Shown here piece after piece: positions 7,013 to 12,273 of a DNA stretch of 12,273 nt. The DNA comes from an uncultured Ruminococcus sp. (GTDB lineage Bacteria; Bacillota; Clostridia; Oscillospirales; Ruminococcaceae), in contig CALESG010000093.1 of assembly GCA_937907215.1 (NCBI GenBank), positions 1-12,273 on the forward strand, read 5' to 3'. A program made the translations under genes and the position numbers. The notes beneath the pieces were generated by a model that did no database searches, had not been told where the DNA came from, and saw only the letters and a list, made by a program, of their open reading frames with translations. Numbering within the stretch: the first letter of the stretch is position 1; each line of letters begins with the position of its first letter.

Positions 7013-7366
7013 ATGAAATCTAAAGGGTTAAAAGAAATATTTGAACAATATGACAAGATTATGAGTAAGCACAGAACAACCTATGTTTCAAAAGATGATT
7101 TCATGCGAAAGACTATGAAAAAACGTGTGCGTAAAATGAAACGTCAGAAAATACTAGCAATCACATTAATATTTTTAATTATAGCTGCACTAATGCCAAT
7201 TATAATATATGCTATCTATAAGAGATATCTTTTATTGAAGCGGCTGCCCGATCTTATCCCCTTTGTTAAGGAAAATCCGCTTCTCACAGTACTTGCATTA
7301 CTGCTTTACAGTGGTATTATATTACTAATTTGCCTTTTTAAGAATAAAAATGACAAGAAGAGGTAA
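7013..7366 (+). CDS. Membrane protein with two transmembrane helices, 117 aa, hypothetical
   Basis: An N-terminal cytosolic-type segment (1-46) is rich in Lys and Arg, especially 32-46 (RKTMKKRVRKMKRQK). It is followed by transmembrane helix 1 (about 47-69), a short basic/acidic loop (KRYLLLKRLPDLIPFVKENP), transmembrane helix 2 (about 90-109) and a basic tail (KNKNDKKR). The positive-inside rule places both ends in the cytoplasm. The SD is weak (AGAGAG, 6999-7004, 8 bases before the ATG). It shares orientation with acn and icd, and no terminator separates it from the upstream genes. Its TAA stop is in frame with the following TraX-like frame. No family was recognised. Confidence 0.7.
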   Translation: MKSKGLKEIFEQYDKIMSKHRTTYVSKDDFMRKTMKKRVRKMKRQKILAITLIFLIIAALMPIIIYAIYKRYLLLKRLPDLIPFVKENPLLTVLALLLYSGIILLICLFKNKNDKKR

Positions 7367-7480
7367 CAGTATCATTTTACTTGGTACTTTGAAAAACAGC
7401 AGGGGGAATGTCTTATAGCTCTTATTGAAAAATCTGGTTTTTTAAACCGCAACCAGCTGAAATACTTAGTTATTGCGGCT

Positions 7481-8206
7481 ATGCTCATTGATCATATTGC
7501 ATGGGCTTTTGTTCCTATAGATTCCGTACTCGGGCAAGTCATGCACTTCATCGGACGTCTTACAGGTCCTACTATGGCATATTTTGTCGCTGAGGGCTAT
7601 CATTACACCAGAAACGTAAAAAAATATGCACTTCGTCTTGGAATATTCGCTCTGCTGTCATGGGTGCCTTTTGTGTATTTTGAATTCGGACAACTGCCTA
7701 TTTATATGGTATCTGAAACAGTAGGTGCAAACCATCAAATAATAAATTCATGGCATTTTATTCCTCAATTTGGTGTACTGTATACCCTTTTACTGAGTCT
7801 GTTTGCAATATGGCTTTGGGATAAAGGCAAATGTTCAAAACCGGTAAAGATCCTCGGCATAATAGGCTTATGCATATTGTCATTATTCGGTGATTGGATA
7901 TTTTTCGATGTTTTATGGTGCTTGTTCTTCTTTATATACCGCAATAATACTCGTTCAAAGTGGACTGCCTTTTTCTGTGTGGGAATTTCTTTCTGCATAT
8001 TCCAGATATGTATGTTAGGCTGGATAAAAAGTATTTGGACGTTTGGAATTTTCATGGTTCCATTCATGCTTCACTTTTGCTACAACGGCAAGTGCGGCAG
8101 CAAAAAAGCTTTTCATAAGTGGTTCTTCTATATTTTTTACCCATTACATTTGTTAATATTAGGTATTCTTAGGTGGTATGTCTTCATGTATGGAGTATGC
8201 TGCTGA
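7481..8206 (+). CDS. TraX-family integral membrane protein (start uncertain)
   Basis: Matches the TraX family, named for the F-plasmid protein that acetylates pilin; chromosomal Firmicute members have no established role. Family marks, numbered from the ATG at 7481: LIDHIAWAF (2-10), FIGRLTGPTMAYFVAEGYHYTRN (23-45), WHFIPQFGVLYTLLLSL (91-107) and the C-terminal KWFFYIFYPLHLLILGIL (213-230). About seven hydrophobic helices are present. The ATG at 7481 cuts into the first helix: the frame stays open upstream to 7367 and encodes FLNRNQLKYLVIAAM just before LIDHI, which looks like the normal TraX N-terminus. No ATG, GTG or TTG is in frame there. AGGGGG (7401-7406) lies 8 bases before an in-frame ATA (7415). 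The true start is therefore non-standard, or a base is wrong or extra after the out-of-frame ATG at 7408. Confidence 0.82.
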   Translation: MLIDHIAWAFVPIDSVLGQVMHFIGRLTGPTMAYFVAEGYHYTRNVKKYALRLGIFALLSWVPFVYFEFGQLPIYMVSETVGANHQIINSWHFIPQFGVLYTLLLSLFAIWLWDKGKCSKPVKILGIIGLCILSLFGDWIFFDVLWCLFFFIYRNNTRSKWTAFFCVGISFCIFQICMLGWIKSIWTFGIFMVPFMLHFCYNGKCGSKKAFHKWFFYIFYPLHLLILGILRWYVFMYGVCC

Positions 8207-8230
8207 CATATAAATAACTAAATTAAAATC

Positions 8231-8236
8231 AAGGAG
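8231..8236 (+). promoter_or_regulatory. Ribosome binding site of icd
   Basis: AAGGAG lies 9 bases before the icd ATG (8246). The 39-base gap after the TraX-like gene holds no recognisable promoter, so icd probably depends on an upstream promoter. Confidence 0.7.
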
Positions 8237-8245
8237 AGATAAACA

Positions 8246-9460
8246 ATGTCTAAAATTCAGATGACAACGCCGCTTGTTGAAATGGACGGCGACGAAATGA
8301 CAAGAGTTCTGTGGCAGTGGATAAAGGATATTCTGCTGACACCTTATGTTGACCTTAAAACAGAATACTATGACCTTGGACTTCCTTATCGTGAGGAAAC
8401 CAAGGATCAGGTAACTGTAGACAGTGCAGAGGCTACTAAGAAATACGGCGTAGCTGTAAAGTGTGCAACTATTACACCTAACGCTGCAAGAATGCCTGAA
8501 TACAACCTTTCTCAGATGTGGAAAAGTCCTAATGGTACTATCCGTGCTATTCTTGACGGTACAGTATTCCGTACACCTATTCTGGTAAAGGGAATTGAGC
8601 CGTATATCCCTACATGGACAAAGCCTATTACTATCGCTCGTCATGCTTATGGTGATGTTTACAAGAACACTGAAATGAAAGTACAGCAGGGCAGCAAGGC
8701 TGAACTCGTTATGACTGACGCTGAAGGTAACGAAACACGTCAGCTTATATTTGATTTCAAGGATACAGACGGAATTATTCAGGGTCTGCACAACAAAAAT
8801 AATTCTATCGCTGGTTTTGCAAGAGCTTGCTTTAACTATGGTCTTGACCTGAAACAGGACGTATGGTTCGCTACAAAGGATACTATCTCAAAGCAGTATG
8901 ACCATACTTTCAAAGACATTTTCCAGGAAATATATGATACTGAATATAAAGACAAGTTTGAAGCTGCCGGCATTGAATATTTTTATACTCTTATTGATGA
9001 TGCTGTTGCTCGTGTTATCCGTTCAAACGGCGGTTATATCTGGGCTTGCAAGAACTATGACGGCGATGTAATGTCCGATATGGTTTCAACAGCTTACGGC
9101 AGCCTTGCTATGATGACTTCTGTTCTGGTTTCTCCAGACGGTATTTATGAATACGAAGCTGCTCACGGTACAGTTCAGCGTCACTATTACAAGTATCAGA
9201 AGGGCGAAGAAACTTCCACAAACTCTGTTGCTACTATATTCGCTTGGAGCGGTGCTTTGCGTAAGCGTGGAGAACTCGACAACCTTCCTGAACTTATGAC
9301 ATTTGCTGACAAACTTGAAAAAGCTACTATCAATACTATTGAAGACGGCATTATGACCGGTGACCTTTATATGATCTCTAAGCTTGAAAATAAGAAGAAG
9401 GTAAATTCAAAGGAATTCTTGGAAGCTATCAATGAAAGACTTTCAGCAATGATGAAGTAA
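8246..9460 (+). CDS. icd: NADP-dependent isocitrate dehydrogenase, eukaryote-like homodimeric subfamily
   Basis: 404 aa. It oxidises isocitrate to 2-oxoglutarate and CO2, making NADPH, with Mg2+ or Mn2+. The sequence follows the eukaryote-like subfamily (human IDH1/IDH2 type) rather than the E. coli type. Isocitrate-site residues S94, N96, R100, R109, R132 and Y139 fall at the human IDH1 numbers, followed by K211. Metal-site Asp residues are D251 or D252, D274 and D278 (NYDGDVMSD). HGTVQRHY (307-314), with R312 and H313, marks the NADP-binding loop, and GEETSTNSVATIFAW is a family signature. A strong SD (8231-8236) fixes the start. With acn it supplies 2-oxoglutarate for glutamate. It is separated from acn by about 1.7 kb of small and membrane-protein genes and followed after 16 bases by rex, so redox control of the operon fits its chemistry. 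Confidence 0.97.
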   Translation: MSKIQMTTPLVEMDGDEMTRVLWQWIKDILLTPYVDLKTEYYDLGLPYREETKDQVTVDSAEATKKYGVAVKCATITPNAARMPEYNLSQMWKSPNGTIRAILDGTVFRTPILVKGIEPYIPTWTKPITIARHAYGDVYKNTEMKVQQGSKAELVMTDAEGNETRQLIFDFKDTDGIIQGLHNKNNSIAGFARACFNYGLDLKQDVWFATKDTISKQYDHTFKDIFQEIYDTEYKDKFEAAGIEYFYTLIDDAVARVIRSNGGYIWACKNYDGDVMSDMVSTAYGSLAMMTSVLVSPDGIYEYEAAHGTVQRHYYKYQKGEETSTNSVATIFAWSGALRKRGELDNLPELMTFADKLEKATINTIEDGIMTGDLYMISKLENKKKVNSKEFLEAINERLSAMMK

Positions 9461-9476
9461 AAATCGGTATAAAATT

Positions 9477-10112
9477 ATGCAAAAGACTTCTATATCCGAA
9501 TCAGTCATAAGGCGGCTGCCACGATATTATCGTTTTCTTTCAGCACTTGAACGCATCGGGCAGGAACGTATATCTTCAAAAGAACTTGCAAACCAGCTTG
9601 GACTTACAGCGTCACAAATTCGTCAAGATCTAAACTGCTTTGGCGAATTTGGTCAGCAAGGCTATGGTTATAATATTTCTGCTTTGCGAAAACAACTGAA
9701 GATCATAATCGGACTTGAAAAAAAGCGTTCTGCAATTATAGTGGGGGCAGGAAACTTAGGAAAAGTTATAGCGGCGAATATTGATTTTGAATCATTTGGA
9801 TTTTGTCTTTCCGGCATCTTTGATATTGATCATGAAATATGCGGAAAAGAAATCGCAGGATTTACCGTAAAGCATATGTCAGAGCTTTTATCATTCTGTC
9901 AAAAGGAAAAACCCTTTGTAGCAGTACTTTGTATTCCTCAGGAAGCTGCCCAGGAAACAGCCGATACTCTTATTGCTCTTGGTATAAAAGGTTTTTGGAA
10001 TTTTAGTCACTGCGATTTAAATGCTGACCCTGAAATTACCCAAGTGGAAAACGTACATTTGGGCGACAGTCTTATGATGCTGTCTTATAGAGTAACTAAA
10101 AATAATAAATAA
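9477..10112 (+). CDS. rex: Redox-sensing transcriptional repressor Rex
   Basis: 211 aa, the normal length. Residues about 1-80 are the winged-helix DNA-binding domain: SESVIRRLPRYYRFL (7-21), ISSKELANQLGLTASQIRQDL (32-52, recognition region) and FGEFGQQGYGY (55-65). Residues about 84-211 are the Rossmann NAD(H)-binding domain with G90-A-G-N-L-G95 and the acidic D116 at the end of the second strand, which suits NADH. Rex dimers repress genes when NADH/NAD+ is low and release DNA when NADH binds. It starts 16 bases after icd without a clear SD, so it may be poorly or coupled translated. A matching operator overlaps the promoter of the gene string (4511-4530), implying autoregulation. Confidence 0.97.
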   Translation: MQKTSISESVIRRLPRYYRFLSALERIGQERISSKELANQLGLTASQIRQDLNCFGEFGQQGYGYNISALRKQLKIIIGLEKKRSAIIVGAGNLGKVIAANIDFESFGFCLSGIFDIDHEICGKEIAGFTVKHMSELLSFCQKEKPFVAVLCIPQEAAQETADTLIALGIKGFWNFSHCDLNADPEITQVENVHLGDSLMMLSYRVTKNNK

Positions 10113-10116
10113 TCAT

Positions 10117-10157
10117 TATCCTGTTTCTGTCACAAAGATGGAAACAGGATATTTTAT
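10117..10157 (+). terminator. Hairpin between rex and ispD, weak terminator or attenuator
   Basis: A perfect 11-bp inverted repeat (TATCCTGTTTC at 10117-10127 with GAAACAGGATA at 10141-10151, loop of 13) is followed by TTTTAT. The U tract is short, so termination may be partial. The hairpin ends just before the ispD SD (AGGAGG, 10158-10163). It could reduce readthrough from the Rex-controlled genes or stabilise the rex mRNA end. Confidence 0.55.
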
Positions 10158-10163
10158 AGGAGG
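10158..10163 (+). promoter_or_regulatory. Ribosome binding site of ispD
   Basis: A perfect AGGAGG lies 5 bases before the ATG at 10169, directly after the hairpin's T run. It is the strongest SD in the plus-strand gene string. Confidence 0.8.
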
Positions 10164-10168
10164 AAAAT

Positions 10169-10876
10169 ATGCAGGATACATCAGCTATAATTGTATGTGC
10201 CGGCAATGCGTCCCGTATGCAGGGTCTTAATAAAATTTTGCTTCCACTTGGAAAAACAACAGTTGCAGGCTGTGCTATGACCGCATTTCAGCAATGCGAA
10301 AGAGTAGCAGAAATAATAGTAGTCGCACGTCCATGCGACCATGAGGCTCTAAGAAAAACAGCTGAAGCTGCAAATATAACAAAGCTTAAAATTATAACAG
10401 AAGGCGGAAGCACTCGTCAAGAAAGCGTTTTAAAAGGTCTTGAGCAAGTTTCAGAAGAAACAAAACTCATAGCTATACATGATGGTGCAAGACCTCTTGT
10501 TAAACCTATGCATATTAAAAAAGTAATAAAAGATGCTCAGGTCTTTGGCGGTGCAACACTCGGCGTTCCTGTAAAAGATACTATAAAAATAGTAAATGAC
10601 AGCCTTATTACAGATACGCCTTACAGACCAAGTCTTTATATAACTCAAACACCACAGGTATTTAAAAAAAGCGTTTATTTCAAAGCGGTTCAATTTGCTG
10701 TAGATCATGAACTTGACTTTACAGACGACTGCCAGCTTGCTGAAGCGATCGGATGCAAAGTATATATGACAACAGGAGATTATACCAATATAAAAATAAC
10801 TACACCCGAAGATATTGAAATAGCAGATATTCTGCTTAAAAGAATGGAGGATGAAAAAGATGAACCTTCCATATAG
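10169..10876 (+). CDS. ispD: 2-C-methyl-D-erythritol 4-phosphate cytidylyltransferase
   Basis: 235 aa, normal length. It transfers CMP from CTP to methylerythritol phosphate, the third step of the MEP isoprenoid pathway. The CTP-binding N-terminus is AIIVCAGNASRMQGLNKILL (6-25), with R16 and K22 at the positions of the E. coli catalytic Arg and Lys. Further motifs are GGSTRQESV (79-87), IHDGARPLV with D105 (103-111), PVKDTIK (134-140), R153, TQTPQVF (159-165), DFTDDCQLAE (183-192) and NIKITTPED with K209 (207-215). It overlaps ispF by 17 bases, so the two are translated together. It has a strong SD of its own after a hairpin that may uncouple it partly from rex. Confidence 0.96.
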   Translation: MQDTSAIIVCAGNASRMQGLNKILLPLGKTTVAGCAMTAFQQCERVAEIIVVARPCDHEALRKTAEAANITKLKIITEGGSTRQESVLKGLEQVSEETKLIAIHDGARPLVKPMHIKKVIKDAQVFGGATLGVPVKDTIKIVNDSLITDTPYRPSLYITQTPQVFKKSVYFKAVQFAVDHELDFTDDCQLAEAIGCKVYMTTGDYTNIKITTPEDIEIADILLKRMEDEKDEPSI

Positions 10877-11345
10877 AATAGGTCATGGATATGACGTTCA
10901 CAGACTCACCGCAAATAGAAAGCTCATATTAGGCGGCGTAGAAATTCCATATGAAAAAGGTCTGCTTGGACATTCAGATGCCGATGTACTTCTGCATGCA
11001 ATATCAGATGCATTGCTTGGTGCTTCTGCTCTTGGCGATATAGGTAAACATTTTCCGGATACTGACCCAAAATACGCAGGTGCAGACAGCCTGAAACTTT
11101 TAGCCAATGTTAATTCCATTGTAAATGAAAAAGGATATTATGTTGGAAATATAGATGCTACTATTCTTTGTCAAGCACCAAAGCTTGCACCGCATATTTT
11201 ATGTATGCGTGAAAATATTGCAAAAACTCTGGATATTGATATTGACTGCGTAAGTGTTAAGGCAACTACAGAAGAAAAGCTTGGATTCACCGGCTCGGGA
11301 GAAGGAATCGCTGCACACTGTATAGCAATGCTTATTTTACATTAA
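10860..11345 (+). CDS. ispF: 2-C-methyl-D-erythritol 2,4-cyclodiphosphate synthase
   Basis: 161 aa, typical for the family. It cyclises CDP-methylerythritol 2-phosphate with release of CMP, as a trimer with a bound divalent metal. The metal ligands are D12 and H14 in GHGYDVHRL and H46 in SDADVLLHAISDALLGA. ALGDIGKHFPDTDP (57-70) and KATTEEKLGFTGSGEGIAAH (134-153) are the other family signatures. An ATG at 10851 is in frame but touches the GGAGG (10846-10850); the ATG at 10860 is 9 bases from it and gives the usual short N-terminus, so it is chosen. It overlaps the end of ispD. A strong terminator starts 28 bases after the stop, making this the last gene of the plus-strand string. Confidence 0.96.
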   Translation: MNLPYRIGHGYDVHRLTANRKLILGGVEIPYEKGLLGHSDADVLLHAISDALLGASALGDIGKHFPDTDPKYAGADSLKLLANVNSIVNEKGYYVGNIDATILCQAPKLAPHILCMRENIAKTLDIDIDCVSVKATTEEKLGFTGSGEGIAAHCIAMLILH

Positions 11346-11373
11346 AATTATAAAAAATAATTATTATATAAAA

Positions 11374-11411
11374 GGCTGCTGCAAAGTTTTACCTTGCAGC
11401 AGCCCTTTTTT
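11374..11411. terminator. Intrinsic terminator after ispF, shared by convergent genes
   Basis: A perfect 11-bp stem (GGCTGCTGCAA, loop of 9, TTGCAGCAGCC) is followed by C and six T. Four A before the left arm give a short U tract on the other strand, so it can also end the convergent minus-strand gene, whose stop is at 11413. Its left arm is almost the same as that of the hairpin at 12088-12129. Confidence 0.9.
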
Positions 11412-11412
11412 A

Positions 11413-11943
11413 TTATGCATTAACTTTACCGGTATTAAAATTGCTTGATGCCTCTGTTATTTCGCCACCAAGGAATTTAAACTTTACAAACTGTTCTCCT
11501 TTAAACGTAAGTGAGCCGGTTTGATTAAATGGTATTTCCTTGTAAACAACTTTTGTTGTTACAATATGTAATATCTCTCCTTTTCGAGTACGAAAAATCA
11601 ATTCATAATATTCATTGTAAAGCTTTGATGTACCGCTTGGATCAAGTGTCCTGCGGCGTTCATCTACCTTTTGTACAAGTGTAACCATTTCTGTTCTAAG
11701 CGGATTTTTTCCTTTTGAAAACAAACGCATATTCTTCTCTCCTGTTATATAGTATTCACGGTTAAATTCCATTTTTTGTCCTGATGAACCAACTGTATCC
11801 TGTGCAAAAATCTCATCAAATTTTCTGCGAAATCGACTTCGCTTAGATCCAAGTATTACTACAAGTACCAACACTATTGCTATGGCAATAACAATTATCA
11901 GGAAATCATTTATCGCATTACGAAAAGCTGCCGTCATATCCAT
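11413..11943 (-). CDS. DUF2500-like single-pass membrane protein
   Basis: 176 aa with one N-terminal transmembrane helix (about 13-32), then a basic KRSRFRRK stretch, so most of the protein is probably cytoplasmic. Residues about 86-156 (MVTLVQKVDERRR..., YYELIFRTRKGEILHIVTTKVVYKEIPFNQTGSLTFKGEQFVKF) resemble the DUF2500 pattern: a valine-rich strand with K-x-x-x-R, a YY.l.F strand, and a ...G.L.f.G..F.. end. The function of that family is unknown. The best SD, AGGAGGT (11958-11964), lies 14 bases before the ATG at 11943, longer than usual. An ATG only one base after the SD opens a 12-codon frame that ends early. Promoter at 12018-12046. The gene is monocistronic, between two similar terminators. 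Confidence 0.75.
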   Translation of the reverse strand: MDMTAAFRNAINDFLIIVIAIAIVLVLVVILGSKRSRFRRKFDEIFAQDTVGSSGQKMEFNREYYITGEKNMRLFSKGKNPLRTEMVTLVQKVDERRRTLDPSGTSKLYNEYYELIFRTRKGEILHIVTTKVVYKEIPFNQTGSLTFKGEQFVKFKFLGGEITEASSNFNTGKVNA

Positions 11944-11993
11944 ATCGTTCTTCCATTACCTCCTATTCTCAAAAAATAATACTGGTCTGCTTT

Positions 11994-12021
11994 TACTATA
12001 ATTCTTAATATAATTATAGTA
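11994..12021. repeat. 10-bp inverted repeat over the promoter start region, possible operator
   Basis: TACTATAATT (11994-12003), spacer of 8, AATTATAGTA (12012-12021) is perfectly complementary. It overlaps the -10 box (12018-12023) and the likely start site of the DUF2500-like promoter, a usual place for a repressor site. AT-rich sequence makes chance palindromes more likely. Confidence 0.4.
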
Positions 12022-12046
12022 TACACTATTTAGAATATTTTTTCAA
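12018..12046 (-). promoter_or_regulatory. Sigma-A promoter of the DUF2500-like gene
   Basis: On the minus strand: -35 TTGAAA (12041-12046), 17-base spacer, -10 TATACT (12018-12023). It is about 75 bases before the start codon. A 10-bp inverted repeat begins within the -10 box and extends over the expected transcription start. Confidence 0.7.
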
Positions 12047-12087
12047 GGTCTTTTTTTATTTTTTCCTCTTTTTTCATATTTCATAAC

Positions 12088-12129
12088 AAAAAGGCTGCTG
12101 CAGCTCAAATTTCTGCAACAGCCTTTTTT
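12088..12129. terminator. Bidirectional intrinsic terminator
   Basis: A 16-bp stem with one mismatch (AAAAAGGCTGCTGCAG at 12088-12103 with CTGCAACAGCCTTTTT at 12113-12128, loop of 9). On the minus strand it ends the partial gene whose stop is 20 bases away. It lies upstream of the DUF2500-like promoter and insulates it. Confidence 0.85.
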
Positions 12130-12149
12130 ATCAAATGTTAAATATCAAC

Positions 12150-12273
12150 TTAAGCTGCATTATCTGCATGATATTTCCAAAGTGAACCTGGAATATCAAC
12201 AAGTGAAGGAATGAGTTTCTGCCACTGTGGATCAAGGAATGCGGCATCATAAGAATAGTATGTCAAGATATTT
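12150..12273 (-). CDS. C-terminal end of an unidentified protein (partial)
   Basis: The minus strand is open from the window edge to TAA at 12150-12152. It encodes 40 residues beginning NILTYYSYDAAFLDPQWQ and ending SLWKYHADNAA. The rich mix of aromatic, acidic and proline residues and the terminator 20 bases after the stop support a real gene. I do not recognise the family from this end alone; no membrane helix or anchor is present in the part seen. Confidence 0.65.
   Translation of the reverse strand, partial: NILTYYSYDAAFLDPQWQKLIPSLVDIPGSLWKYHADNAA

Noticed and set aside
7364..7483. Fusion of the 117-aa membrane protein with the TraX-like protein by stop-codon readthrough
   Set aside because: The two frames are in register across a single TAA, but the first protein ends in a natural basic tail and no readthrough context or structure was recognised. 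A start-codon problem is the simpler explanation.
8159..8791. 210-codon open frame on the minus strand, antisense to the start of icd
   Set aside because: It covers conserved icd coding sequence, has low-complexity Ser/Cys/Leu-rich composition and no SD or domain, so it is a shadow frame.
1..12273. Mobile element, prophage, toxin-antitoxin, CRISPR or tRNA content
   Set aside because: No transposase, integrase, terminal repeats, regularly spaced repeats or tRNA-like cloverleaf was found. The TraX-like protein alone is not evidence of conjugation, because chromosomal TraX-family genes are common in Firmicutes.

Overview
The window looks like chromosomal DNA from a low-GC, anaerobic, plant-fibre-using Firmicute, most like a gut Ruminococcus or related Oscillospiraceae. 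This is inferred from several features: AGGAGG-type ribosome binding sites, TTGACA/TATAAT-type promoters, a GH26 lipoprotein carrying a carbohydrate-binding module, a GH95 fucosidase, an Aquifex-type aconitase, a eukaryote-like NADP isocitrate dehydrogenase and a Rex repressor. No rRNA, tRNA, CRISPR array, transposase or phage gene was seen.

Layout. Positions 1-87 hold the last codons of a membrane-anchored protein, followed by a bidirectional terminator at 111-140. On the minus strand, a GH95 gene (4167-1828) and a GH26 lipoprotein gene (1812-139) form a two-gene glycan operon with a good promoter at 4210-4238. A small minus-strand ORF (4432-4235) lies just upstream. From about 4511 the plus strand carries a long colinear set: aconitase (acn), a 74-aa two-helix membrane protein, a very basic 47-aa ORF whose start overlaps the preceding stop codon, a 117-aa two-helix membrane protein, a TraX-family membrane protein, NADP isocitrate dehydrogenase (icd), the redox repressor rex, then ispD and ispF of the MEP isoprenoid pathway. 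A strong terminator closes this set at 11374-11411. On the minus strand follow a DUF2500-like membrane protein (11943-11413) with its own promoter, a second terminator of similar sequence (12088-12129), and the C-terminal 40 residues of an unidentified protein running off the window.

How the genes fit together. Aconitase and isocitrate dehydrogenase are the oxidative branch of the TCA cycle that takes citrate to 2-oxoglutarate, which supplies glutamate synthesis in fermentative anaerobes. The only promoter clearly seen for this block has a 20-base imperfect palindrome (TTTGTGAA-TTTC-TTGACAAA) overlapping its -35 box. It matches the known Rex operator pattern, and rex is the seventh gene downstream. 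The simplest reading is an autoregulated operon in which the NADH/NAD+ ratio, sensed by Rex, sets expression of acn-icd-rex and of the small membrane genes between them. A hairpin between rex and ispD may partly separate the MEP genes.

The most notable points are the Rex operator/rex pairing, the four small or membrane genes between acn and icd, a glutamine where GH26 enzymes have their catalytic acid/base glutamate, and the lack of a conventional start codon for a full-length TraX-like protein.
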